DNA of 19,841 nucleotides, taken from assembly GCA_013695295.1 (NCBI GenBank), contig JACDAS010000255.1, positions 1 to 19,841 of the forward strand, in the 5' to 3' direction. Source of the DNA: Actinomycetota bacterium (GTDB lineage Bacteria > Actinomycetota > Thermoleophilia > Gaiellales > Gaiellaceae). This document shows, piece by piece, positions 6,493 through 13,406 of this stretch. Position 1 is the first letter of the stretch. The number at the start of each line of letters is the position of its first letter. The position numbers were made by a program, and so were the translations under genes. Under the pieces are notes generated by a model, which was given only the letters and a program-made list of their open reading frames with translations, had not been told where the DNA came from and made no database searches.

Positions 6493-7600
6493 TCACGAGA
6501 CCCGCCCTGAGGCCTTGCCGAGGAGGTAGGCCTGGACGAAGGCGTCGAGGTCGCCATCGAGCACGCCCTGGGCGTTACCCACCTCGTGCTCCGTGCGGTG
6601 ATCCTTGACGAGCTGGTAGGGGTGAAGGACATAGCTCCTGATCGCGTTGCCCCCGAACCCGGTGTCGGGTGCCTCGCCTCGCTCTTTCGCCAGCTCCGCC
6701 TCCCGTTCCTCCTCGGCACGCTCGGCAAGCCGCGAGCGCAGGATCCGCATCGCCGTCTGCTTGTTGGCCGACTGAGAGCGCTCGTTCTGGCACTGAACGA
6801 CGACACCGGTCGGCAGATGGGTGATCCGGACGGCGGAGTCGGTCTTGTTCACGTGCTGCCCGCCGGCCCCGCTCGCCCGGTACGTGTCGACCCCCAGGTC
6901 GGCCTCGTCCACCTCCACGGCCGCGTCGTCCGGCAGGAGCGGGGCGACGATCACGCTCGCGAAGGAGGTGTGCCGGCGGTGCGCCTGGTCGAACGGAGAG
7001 AGGCGGACGAGCCGGTGCTTGCCCCGCTCGGCCTTGTAGACGCCGTACGCGTTCTCGCCCCGGACCGTGAAGGTCGCGGACTTGAGGCCCGCCTCCTCGC
7101 CGGGGCTCGCCTCGATCAGCTCGGTCTCGTAGCCGCGCCGCTCGCACCAGCGCAGGTACATCCGGAGCATCGTCTCCGCCCAGTCCTGGGCGTCGGTCCC
7201 GCCGGTGGCGGCCTGAATCGTGATCACGGCGTCGCCCGCGTCGTACTCGCCCGAGAAGAGCGCGTCCTCCTGGAGGCGCGCGAGCTCGCCGCGCATCGGC
7301 CCGAGCGAGGCTGAAATCTCGTCGGCCATGTCGCCGTCGAGCTCGGACAGGTCGGCGGCGTCCTGGTAGTCGCCTTGCAGGCGGCGATAGCGGTCGAGCC
7401 GTTTCGTCAGCCGTGCGTGCTCCGACGAAACCGAGGTGGCGCGCTGCTGGTCGTCCCAGAAGCCGGGCTCGCCCAGCTCCGCCTCGAGGACCGCGAGACG
7501 ATCCGCTACGGCGTCGGGGTCAAAGGTAATCACGGACCCAGGCGAGCTGGGTCCTGATCTCCTCGAGCTGCTGCCCGAGCGTGAGCGTCTGCTCGGTCAC
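6493..7600 (-). CDS. prfB: Peptide chain release factor 2, with programmed +1 frameshift
   Basis: RF2 releases peptides at UGA and UAA. The long frame (7533-6493) holds RLSPFDQ with the SPF stop-recognition tripeptide (201-203 of the complete protein) and the catalytic GGQ in RASGAGGQHVNK (246-248), but lacks the usual first residues. These lie in the preceding frame: GTG 7600 encodes MTEQTLTLGQQLEEIRTQL followed by AWVRDYL, ending CTT (7525-7523) TGA (7522-7520) C. Skipping the T at 7522 joins L26 to DPDAVADRL and gives 368 aa, near the E. coli length. This is the classic autoregulatory frameshift, in which low RF2 favours the shift. The G-rich stimulator is missing; only GTGAT precedes TAC-CTT. 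The GTG overlaps the stop of the upstream acetyltransferase gene (GTGA). A TAGGCT lies seven bases before the GTG. Confidence 0.95.
7519..7525 (-). promoter_or_regulatory. prfB: prfB +1 recoding site (CTT TGA C)
   Basis: The slippery CTT codon, in-frame TGA and following C (a weak termination context) match the conserved RF2 frameshift heptamer. Reading resumes at GAC (7521-7519). The upstream sequence TGGGTCCGTGATTAC lacks AGGGGG. Its GTGAT could pair with the extreme 3' part of the anti-Shine-Dalgarno region, three bases before CTT. Confidence 0.93.
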
Positions 7601-8071
7601 GACGGAAAGCCTAGCCGGAGCGCGAGAACGGGACGCTCGGCGTCGTCTTGGGCGAGCTCGAACCCGGCTGTGCGGAACAGGCTCTCAGGGCCGGTCCACG
7701 GATCGTCCGTCCCTAGCCTCGGGAACGCCTCGACCCGACGGACGCCGAGCGCGCGCAGATCCTCGAGCACGGCCCGGAGCACCGCTCTCGCGACGCCCCG
7801 GCCTCTCTGCGCGGGAGCGACGAGCAGGCAGCTGATCGCCCACGTCCCGTCGTCCGGCCGCAGGCCGTACTGGCGCACCAGCTTCTCGAGGCGGTCGCGG
7901 GGCCACCTGGCACCAGGCGACCGGATCCCTGCCGTCGTAGGCGAGGTAGCCGTCGTACTCGCCAGCGTCGCAGAGCCATTCGCGGAGCCGTCGGTTCTGC
8001 TCGGTCGATCGCTCTCCCCAGCTCTCCCAGGTGGGGACCCACCAGGCGACGCAGCGGCACCAGCGTGCCAC
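7597..8071 (-). pseudogene. GNAT-family N-acetyltransferase, frame broken by an indel
   Basis: Two frames together encode one GNAT protein of about 158 residues. The first, from GTG 8071, reads MARWCRCVAWWVPTWESWG and on to DPVAWCQVAPR (residue 59). The second continues with DRLEKLVRQYGL, then SCLLVAPAQRGRGVARAVL (the acetyl-CoA pyrophosphate loop QRGRGVA) and ends at the TGA at 7599-7597. The switch lies near 7896-7901 in CCCCGCGACCGCC: one CG too few, or one C too many, would explain it. The frame cannot start further up because TGA precedes GTG 8071. The break may be a sequencing or assembly error, a recent mutation, or less likely recoding. The second part is otherwise intact, and its stop overlaps the prfB start. 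The substrate is unknown. Confidence 0.75.
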
Positions 8072-8103
8072 GGCGGCTCAGTGCTTCATTTTGAAACGAG
8101 TTC

Positions 8104-8718
8104 TTAGACCCGGGGGCGCTCGTCGACCCGCCGGATCCAGGCCTCGAGGCGCGGGTGGCCGTCCCCGAGCGGCTGGCGCTGGTGGAGGATCCGGTGGAAC
8201 AGCTCGTCGTCGTCTGACTCCCGCATCGCGGCGTACTTGAGGAACGGGAACGCGGCGCAGTCGGCGGCCGAGAACCCGTCGCCGAAGAGGTAATCGCGAC
8301 CGTCGAGAAGCTGCTCGAAGCGGTCGAGCGCCCGGGCGAGCTGGCCGGTGAGCGCCGCGATCCGAGCCTGATCGAGGCGGGGCCGTTGGAGCTCGGCCTC
8401 GAGTTCGTTCGGGGGACGCTTCCAGACCCGATCGAACCAGTCGAGGAAGAGCTCGAGCTCGGCCCGCCGGGCTCGGTCCGGAGGGTACAGAGGCGGTTCG
8501 GGCCAGTGCTGCTCGAGCCACGACAGAATCGCCAGCGAGTCGCAAACGACGGTATCGCCCACCTCGAGCACCGGGACTAGCTCCTGGCCGCTCACGCGCA
8601 CCACCTCGCTTCGATCGGCAGCCTCCACCCAGATCGACTCGACCGCGAGGCGCTTGTGAGCAAGTGCGAGCGCGACGCGCTCGACGTTGGTGGAGTACCG
8701 GATCCGGTAGAGGCGCAT
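8104..8718 (-). CDS. Glutathione S-transferase-like protein
   Basis: The 204-aa product has a thioredoxin-like N-terminal domain (RLYRIRYSTNVERVALAL, with Ser9 or Thr10 in the usual catalytic position; VPVLE as the cis-Pro loop near 48-52; CDSLAI as the glutathione gamma-glutamyl site). An all-helical C-terminal domain follows, including FGDGFSAADCAAFPFL, the conserved GST N-capping segment. It is a cytosolic thiol-transferase type protein; many actinobacteria lack glutathione, so the true thiol and substrate are open. ATG 8718 is preceded by GTG 8721 without a Shine-Dalgarno sequence. Instead, a strong site drives an 8-codon frame whose stop overlaps this ATG (TGATG), so coupled re-initiation is likely. 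Downstream, the acetyltransferase frame begins after 32 bp. Confidence 0.8.
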   Translation of the reverse strand: MRLYRIRYSTNVERVALALAHKRLAVESIWVEAADRSEVVRVSGQELVPVLEVGDTVVCDSLAILSWLEQHWPEPPLYPPDRARRAELELFLDWFDRVWKRPPNELEAELQRPRLDQARIAALTGQLARALDRFEQLLDGRDYLFGDGFSAADCAAFPFLKYAAMRESDDDELFHRILHQRQPLGDGHPRLEAWIRRVDERPRV

Positions 8719-8744
8719 CACGCGGGCTGGAAAAACTGTTCCAT
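8718..8744 (-). CDS. Putative 8-codon leader ORF (MEQFFQPA) upstream of the GST gene
   Basis: ATG GAA CAG TTT TTC CAG CCC GCG TGA is preceded by GGAGGTG (8757-8751) at ideal distance, the best ribosome-binding site in this neighbourhood. Its stop overlaps the GST start codon in TGATG. It may be a leader peptide that couples or regulates GST translation. It could also be the true GST N-terminus if an indel separates the frames. No protein evidence exists. Confidence 0.4.
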   Translation of the reverse strand: MEQFFQPA

Positions 8745-8841
8745 TTCCTGCACCTCCGCGTCACCCGGGCGCGCGTTTCCGGGGATAGGATCGAACGTGG
8801 GTGGTGGTTCGGGGTGGCCCCAGCGCGGGCCCGTTACGGCC

Positions 8842-11517
8842 TCAGGCGCCGTGACAGCGCTTGAACTTCTTGCCGGAGCCGCAGGGACAGGGGTCGTTCC
8901 GCCCCACCCGGTCGTACTCCGAGGCGACACGCTGCTTGGTCGCAACCGACGTGGCGCCGCCGCCGATCATCCCGGCCGCCACCGCGGCACCGTTCCCGCC
9001 GCCGGCCGCGGCGATCGCATCGGCGCCCGCGAGCGACTGGTGCTCGTAGGCGAGGCCGGCGCCGTTCTGCCCGTGGGCCTCCTGGAGGTCGTGGAGCTCG
9101 CCCGCGTCGTCCGGCGCGAGCTCGATGTGGAAGAGCAGCCCGACGACCTCCTCGCGGATGGCGACGCTGAGCGCCTCGAACATCAGGTGGCCCTCGTGGC
9201 GATACTCGACGAGCGGGTCCTTCTGGGCCATCGCCCGCAGGTGCACGCCCTCCCGGAGGTAGTCCATGTTCTCCAGGTGCTCGCGCCAGCGGGTGTCGAC
9301 GACCTGCAGGATGATGAAGCGCTCGGCCTCGCGCATCAGCTCGGCGCCGATCTCTCGCTCCTTCTCTGCGTACGTGTCGAGCGCGTCCTCGGTGAAATCC
9401 TCGATCAGCGCCTCCCTGCTCAGCTCGGGCAGCTCGGCGCGCAGCTCGCCGGCGCTCTCGTCGTAGCCGTACAGCGCCTGCATCTGCCCGACGAGGGCCT
9501 CGAGGTCGATGCCGTCGGGGTTCTCTGGATCGGCCATGGCGTCGACCATCCGTTCGATCACCTCGGGGATCCAGCCCCGGACGACGTCCGCGTGATCTTC
9601 CCCCTCGAGCACGGCTCGGCGTTGCCGGTAGATCACCTGGCGCTGCGAGTTCATCACGTCGTCGTACTTGAGGACGTTCTTGCGCATGACGAAGTTCTGC
9701 TCCTCGACCTTCTTCTGCGCGCCTTCGATCTGCCGCGAGAGGATCCCGGCCTCCATCGGCTGATCCTCCGGCACCTTGAACCGGGTCATGATGTTGTGGA
9801 TCCGGTCGCCGGCGAAGAGCCGGACGAGGTCGTCCTGCCCCGAGAGGTAGAAGCGCGACTCGCCCGGGTCGCCCTGGCGCCCCGAGCGCCCACGCAGCTG
9901 GTTGTCGATGCGGCGCGCCTCGTGGCGCTCGGTTGCGAGCACGTAGAGACCCCCCACCTCCGTGACGCCCTCCCCGAGCTTGATGTCGACGCCGCGGCCG
10001 GCCATGTTCGTCGCGATCGTCACGGCGTGCGGCTGCCCGGCGTCCTTGATGATCTCCGACTCACGCTCATGCTCCTTCGCATTCAGGACGTTGTGGGGCA
10101 CGCCGGCGCGGGTGAGGCGCTCCGAGAGGTGTTCGGAGGTCTCGACGGCGATCGTGCCCACGAGCACGGGCTGGCCGATGGAGTGACGTTCCTTGATGTC
10201 TTCGACGACGGCGGCGAACTTGGCGTCGACGGTGCGGAAGATCAGGTCGTTCTTGTCCTCGCGGACGACGGCCTCGTTGGTGGGGATCTCCACGACGTGG
10301 AGGTTGTAGATCTCGACGAACTCCTTCTCCTCCGTCTTCGCAGTTCCGGTCATGCCCGCGAGCTTCTCGTAGAGGCGGAAGTAGTTCTGGAGCGTGATCG
10401 TGGCGAGCGTGACGTGCTCCTCCTGGATTCGCACGCCCTCCTTCGCCTCGATCGCCTGATGCAGGCCCTCGGACCAGCGCCGCCCCTCCATGATCCGGCC
10501 GGTGAACTCGTCGACGATCTTCACCTCGTCGCCGTCGACCACGTAGTCCACGTCGCGCCTGTAGAGCGATTGCGCCTTGAGCGACTGGATCAGGTGGTTC
10601 ACGAGCTGGACGTTCCGCGGGTCGTAGAGATTGTCGAGCCGGAGCGCGCGCTCCACCTTCTCGATCGCTCCCGGCCCCGGCGAGACGGTCTTGTGCTTCT
10701 CGTCGTACTCGAAGTCGCCGATCATCTCGCCCGTCCGCTCGTGCCGCGGGATGTTCTTCGTCGGCGTTCCCTCGAGCTGCTTGGCGACCCGCGCGAAGTC
10801 GTAGTAGATCTGTGCAGCGGTCTCCGGCTCTCCGGAGATGATCAGCGGCGTCCGCGCCTCGTCCACGAGGATCGAGTCGACCTCGTCGACGATCGCGTAC
10901 TCGTGCCCGCGCTGGACGATGCCCTCGAGGCTGACCGCCATGTTGTCGCGCAGGTAATCGAAGCCGAACTCCGAGTTGGTGCCGTAGGTGATGTCCGCCT
11001 CGTAGGCCTCGCGGCGGGCGGCGAACGGCATCATGTTCTCGATGTGACCGACCCGGATCCCGAGCGCCTCGTAGACGGGGCGGTTCCACTCCGCGTCTCG
11101 CTTGGCCAGGTAGTCGTTGACCGTGATCAGATGGACGCCGGTGCCCGGCAGCGCGTTCAGGTACAGCGCGAGGCTCGCGACGAAGGTCTTGCCCTCGCCG
11201 GTCTTCATCTCGGCGATGTCGCCCTCGTGGAGGACGATGCCGCCCATCATCTGCACGTCGAAGATCCGCTGGTTCGAGCTCCGCTTGCGGGCTTCCCGAA
11301 CCGCGGCAAAGGCCTCGAAGAGCAGGTCTTCGAGCGGCTCGCCGTTCTCCAGCCGCTGCCGGAACTCGGCGGTCTTCCCCGCGAGCTCAACGGGTGAGAG
11401 CCGCTCGAAGTCGGGCTCGAGCGTCGCGATGTAATCGGCCTGCGCGGAGAGGCGCTTCATGCGCCGCCCCTCGCCGAAGCGAAGAGCCTTCTCGAACTTG
11501 CCGAGCTGCGGCGACAT
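8842..11517 (-). CDS. secA: Preprotein translocase ATPase SecA
   Basis: SecA drives post-translational export through SecYEG. The 891-aa product carries Walker A MKTGEGKT (104-111), Walker B DEVD (211-214, in IVDEVDSILVDEARTPL), the second helicase half (TNMAGRGVDIKLGEGV and QLRGRSGRQGDPGESRFYLS), and the scaffold and wing domains. A C-terminal zinc motif CPCGSGKKFKRCHG precedes the last residue. Length and motifs fit the housekeeping SecA1. The frame is open up to 11622, but homology begins at MSPQLGKFEKALRFGEG, so ATG 11517 is the start, with adjacent GTG 11520 as an alternative. TACTCT lies six bases before the ATG and only a weak AGGG resembles a ribosome site. A 6-bp hairpin at 11530-11544 separates it from the upstream gene. 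Confidence 0.97.
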   Translation of the reverse strand: MSPQLGKFEKALRFGEGRRMKRLSAQADYIATLEPDFERLSPVELAGKTAEFRQRLENGEPLEDLLFEAFAAVREARKRSSNQRIFDVQMMGGIVLHEGDIAEMKTGEGKTFVASLALYLNALPGTGVHLITVNDYLAKRDAEWNRPVYEALGIRVGHIENMMPFAARREAYEADITYGTNSEFGFDYLRDNMAVSLEGIVQRGHEYAIVDEVDSILVDEARTPLIISGEPETAAQIYYDFARVAKQLEGTPTKNIPRHERTGEMIGDFEYDEKHKTVSPGPGAIEKVERALRLDNLYDPRNVQLVNHLIQSLKAQSLYRRDVDYVVDGDEVKIVDEFTGRIMEGRRWSEGLHQAIEAKEGVRIQEEHVTLATITLQNYFRLYEKLAGMTGTAKTEEKEFVEIYNLHVVEIPTNEAVVREDKNDLIFRTVDAKFAAVVEDIKERHSIGQPVLVGTIAVETSEHLSERLTRAGVPHNVLNAKEHERESEIIKDAGQPHAVTIATNMAGRGVDIKLGEGVTEVGGLYVLATERHEARRIDNQLRGRSGRQGDPGESRFYLSGQDDLVRLFAGDRIHNIMTRFKVPEDQPMEAGILSRQIEGAQKKVEEQNFVMRKNVLKYDDVMNSQRQVIYRQRRAVLEGEDHADVVRGWIPEVIERMVDAMADPENPDGIDLEALVGQMQALYGYDESAGELRAELPELSREALIEDFTEDALDTYAEKEREIGAELMREAERFIILQVVDTRWREHLENMDYLREGVHLRAMAQKDPLVEYRHEGHLMFEALSVAIREEVVGLLFHIELAPDDAGELHDLQEAHGQNGAGLAYEHQSLAGADAIAAAGGGNGAAVAAGMIGGGATSVATKQRVASEYDRVGRNDPCPCGSGKKFKRCHGA

Positions 11518-11523
11518 CACCCT

Positions 11524-11529
11524 AGAGTA
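11524..11529 (-). promoter_or_regulatory. Putative leaderless -10 element of secA (TACTCT)
   Basis: TACTCT fits TANNNT and is separated by exactly six bases (AGGGTG) from the secA ATG. If used, the transcript would begin at or beside the start codon. It lies directly downstream of the GCCGCT/AGCGGC dyad. Confidence 0.4.
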
Positions 11530-11544
11530 GCCGCTCACAGCGGC
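11530..11544. promoter_or_regulatory. Perfect hairpin/dyad between the upstream gene and secA
   Basis: GCCGCT and AGCGGC pair perfectly around a 3-base loop. The dyad contains the stop codon of the upstream gene (TGA at 11537-11535) and ends 12 bases before the secA start. No T-run follows. It could attenuate read-through, control secA initiation or act as a DNA operator; the sequence does not decide. Confidence 0.4.
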
Positions 11545-12119
11545 GTGGCCGTGACCTCCCAGAGCGCCCCGGTGAGCCGTTCGGCGCGCACGACGTAGCC
11601 GTCGTGCCGTCCCGCGAGCCACTCCAGGGCGGGGACGCTACCGAAGGCCAGCTCCCCGTCGACGCGCAGCTCCCGCCGTCCCTCGTGTGCGGTCAGCTGA
11701 AGCTCCCGCCCCTCGATCCCGGGCGGGAGCTCGGCGACCCTGATCGCCTTCCCGGCGACGGCCCAGCGCCGTCCGCGCCGCACGGCCTCGGCCCGGTAGG
11801 GCGGCGCGAGCTCGGACTCGAGCGCGGCCGCGAGCGGTGCGAGCGCGCGGACGCGCGCGGCGAGCGCCTCCCCGGACAACTCCGCCTCCACGATCAGGTT
11901 GCCGTCGGGCAGGGAGACGAATGACGTCTCCTCGAGCTCGCGCTCGAGCTCCGGCGCCTCGGCAGTCACGACGGCGTCCCAGGTGCGCGGGCGGTGAAGG
12001 CCGTGAATCCCGGCCTCGCCCCAGCGTGGCTGGACGTCGTGGGGCTCGCGCGCGCGAGCGCCGAGGCCGCCTTCCCGGGCGAGCCTCTCGTGCAGCGGCT
12101 CCCGCCGGAAGAGCTTCAC
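11535..12119 (-). CDS. Uncharacterised protein between hpf and secA
   Basis: I do not recognise a named family in this 194-aa product. It starts with a basic segment (MKLFRREPLHERLAREGG), has a PRWGEAGIHGLHRPR stretch rich in Trp, Gly and His, then alternates predicted strands and helices. Examples are SFVSLPDGNLIVEAELSG, PPYRAEAVRRGRRWAVAGK and the C-terminal VVRAERLTGALWEVTATPL. There is no signal peptide, transmembrane segment or cysteine. GTG 12119 lies 4 bp after the hpf stop, with AGGAGA overlapping that stop, so translation is probably coupled. It ends 17 bp before secA. It occupies the place secM has in E. coli, but no FxxxxWIxxxxGIRAGP arrest sequence or export signal is present. Its position suggests a role tied to secretion or ribosome hibernation; this is inference. 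Confidence 0.7.
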   Translation of the reverse strand: MKLFRREPLHERLAREGGLGARAREPHDVQPRWGEAGIHGLHRPRTWDAVVTAEAPELERELEETSFVSLPDGNLIVEAELSGEALAARVRALAPLAAALESELAPPYRAEAVRRGRRWAVAGKAIRVAELPPGIEGRELQLTAHEGRRELRVDGELAFGSVPALEWLAGRHDGYVVRAERLTGALWEVTATPL

Positions 12120-12123
12120 TCTC

Positions 12124-12660
12124 CTAGGAGGGCTCGATCAGGCCGTAGCCTCCGCGTCGGCGGCGGTAGACGACGTTGACGTCACTCGACTCGGCGTTCC
12201 GGAAGACGAAGAAGTCGTGGCCGACGAGCTCGAGCTGCAGCACGGCCTCCTCGGCGTTCATCGGCTTGACCGGGAACTGTTTCGACTTGACGATCGGCGG
12301 CCCACCGTCCTCGGCGGTGTCGGGAGTTCCCTGCACCTCTCGGCCCACCGGGCGCGCGGCGTGGCGGCGACGTTTCTCGCGGTAACGCTTCACCTGGCGC
12401 TCGAGCTTCTCGGTGACCTGGTCGATCGAGACCCTCATGTCGCCCGAAGCCTCGCGCGCCCGAAGGGTCGGCCCCTTCGTCCAGATCGTTGCCTCGGCGA
12501 CGTGGCTCTCCGCGATCGACGGGTTTCGCTCCACCGCGAGCTCCAGCTCGATCCGGGTCGGTTCGGCGAGCTGCCGGCTCAGCTTGCCGAGCTTCTCCTC
12601 CGCGTGCGTCCGCATGCTCTCGCTGACCTCGAGATTCTTTCCTTTCACCTGGAGTCTCAC
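12124..12660 (-). CDS. hpf: Long-form ribosome hibernation promoting factor
   Basis: HPF binds the 30S decoding centre in stressed cells, and its long form joins ribosomes into inactive 100S dimers. The 178-aa product has the N-terminal S30AE/YfiA domain (about 1-100, MRLQVKGKNLEVSESMRTHA), a charged linker and the C-terminal dimerisation domain (about 122-178, KSKQFPVKPMNAEEAVLQLE then GHDFFVFRNAES). GTG 12660 is supported by AAGGGGG five bases upstream. A TAAGAT hexamer further up would give a leadered message. It lies 66 bp after comF and directly before the unknown gene and secA, the conserved order in many Gram-positive bacteria. Confidence 0.94.
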   Translation of the reverse strand: MRLQVKGKNLEVSESMRTHAEEKLGKLSRQLAEPTRIELELAVERNPSIAESHVAEATIWTKGPTLRAREASGDMRVSIDQVTEKLERQVKRYREKRRRHAARPVGREVQGTPDTAEDGGPPIVKSKQFPVKPMNAEEAVLQLELVGHDFFVFRNAESSDVNVVYRRRRGGYGLIEPS

Positions 12661-12690
12661 GGATTCCCCCTTCTGGCCCAGTGAGAGGAT

Positions 12691-12696
12691 CTTAGA
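12691..12696 (-). promoter_or_regulatory. Candidate -10 element of hpf (TAAGAT)
   Basis: TAAGAT is in the 66-bp gap after comF and would start an mRNA with a leader of roughly 20-25 nt that includes the AAGGGGG ribosome site. No good -35 is visible. The same hexamer occurs upstream of the cupin gene. Confidence 0.35.
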
Positions 12697-12726
12697 AGCT
12701 CGAGCGCACGCCTGGCCCGGCTCCCG

Positions 12727-13386
12727 TTACCGAACGGCACGGGCGAACGTGACCGCGACGACCCGCCGGGCGCCGCCGCGGCGAAGAGCGGTCGCCGCGG
12801 CGGACACGGTCGCGCCGGTCGTGTAGACGTCGTCGACGAGTGCCACGGAAGCCGGGCTCCGGCGAGCAGGAGCGAATGCTCCCCGGACGTTCCGGCGGCG
12901 GTCTCTCTGCGAGAGGCCTCGCTGTTTCGGCGCATGCCCGGATCGTACGAGCAGGAGCTCGACCGGCACCCCCCAGGCCGCACCGAGGCGAGACGCGAGC
13001 GCCTCTGCGGGGTGCTCCCCGCGCCGGCGCCGCCGCCCGGAGTCGGGAGGGACGAACGTCACCGCGACCACCGGAGGTGGCCGGATCACCGCGGCCGCCA
13101 GGGCTGCGGCGGGTTCGGCAAGCCGCCGCAGGCCGCGCTCCTTCCAGCCGCTCACGAGCTTCCGTACGGCGTCGTCGTAGGCGACCGCGGCCCGGGCCGA
13201 GGCGAAGCCGAGCCTCCGGCCCGAACACTCGCGGCATCGGGCCACAGGCCAGGCCGTGGGCGCCCCGCAGCGCGCGCAGAGCGGCCCGGTCAGCCGCGGG
13301 AGAGCGTCGCTGCAGGGAGGGCACAGCTGCGGCCCCGGCGCCGCACAGACGACACAACGGCGTGGAAGCAGGAGGTCGAGAAGCAT
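12727..13386 (-). CDS. comF: ComF-family phosphoribosyltransferase-like protein
   Basis: The 219-aa product has eight N-terminal cysteines in two zinc-finger-like groups (C11/C14/C22/C25 and C37/C40/C51/C54), then a type I phosphoribosyltransferase fold with the PRPP-loop VALVDDVYTTGAT at 181-193 and HAPKQRGLSQRDRR before it. ComF proteins are needed for DNA uptake in competent bacteria and are linked to DNA metabolism, but their reaction is not settled. The gene begins 12 bp after the upstream nucleotidyltransferase stop. It lacks a Shine-Dalgarno sequence; TAGAAT lies nine bases before the ATG and is framed by TTGTC/GACAA. It heads the conserved comF-hpf-secA-prfB series. Confidence 0.9.
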   Translation of the reverse strand: MLLDLLLPRRCVVCAAPGPQLCPPCSDALPRLTGPLCARCGAPTAWPVARCRECSGRRLGFASARAAVAYDDAVRKLVSGWKERGLRRLAEPAAALAAAVIRPPPVVAVTFVPPDSGRRRRRGEHPAEALASRLGAAWGVPVELLLVRSGHAPKQRGLSQRDRRRNVRGAFAPARRSPASVALVDDVYTTGATVSAAATALRRGGARRVVAVTFARAVR

Positions 13387-13390
13387 GTCG

Positions 13391-13406
13391 TTGTCATTCT
13401 AGACAA
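13391..13406. promoter_or_regulatory. comF promoter -10 (TAGAAT) inside a TTGTC/GACAA dyad
   Basis: On the minus strand TTGTC, TAGAAT and GACAA follow without gaps, a perfect 5-bp inverted repeat exactly flanking a near-consensus -10 hexamer, five bases from the comF ATG. This is a typical arrangement for repressor occlusion of a promoter. The TAG of TAGAAT is also the stop codon of the upstream gene. Confidence 0.4.

Noticed and set aside
8656..11397. A 913-codon open frame on the plus strand
   Set aside because: It lies antisense to secA, has no family features and reflects codon bias of GC-rich genes; SecA motifs on the minus strand are decisive.
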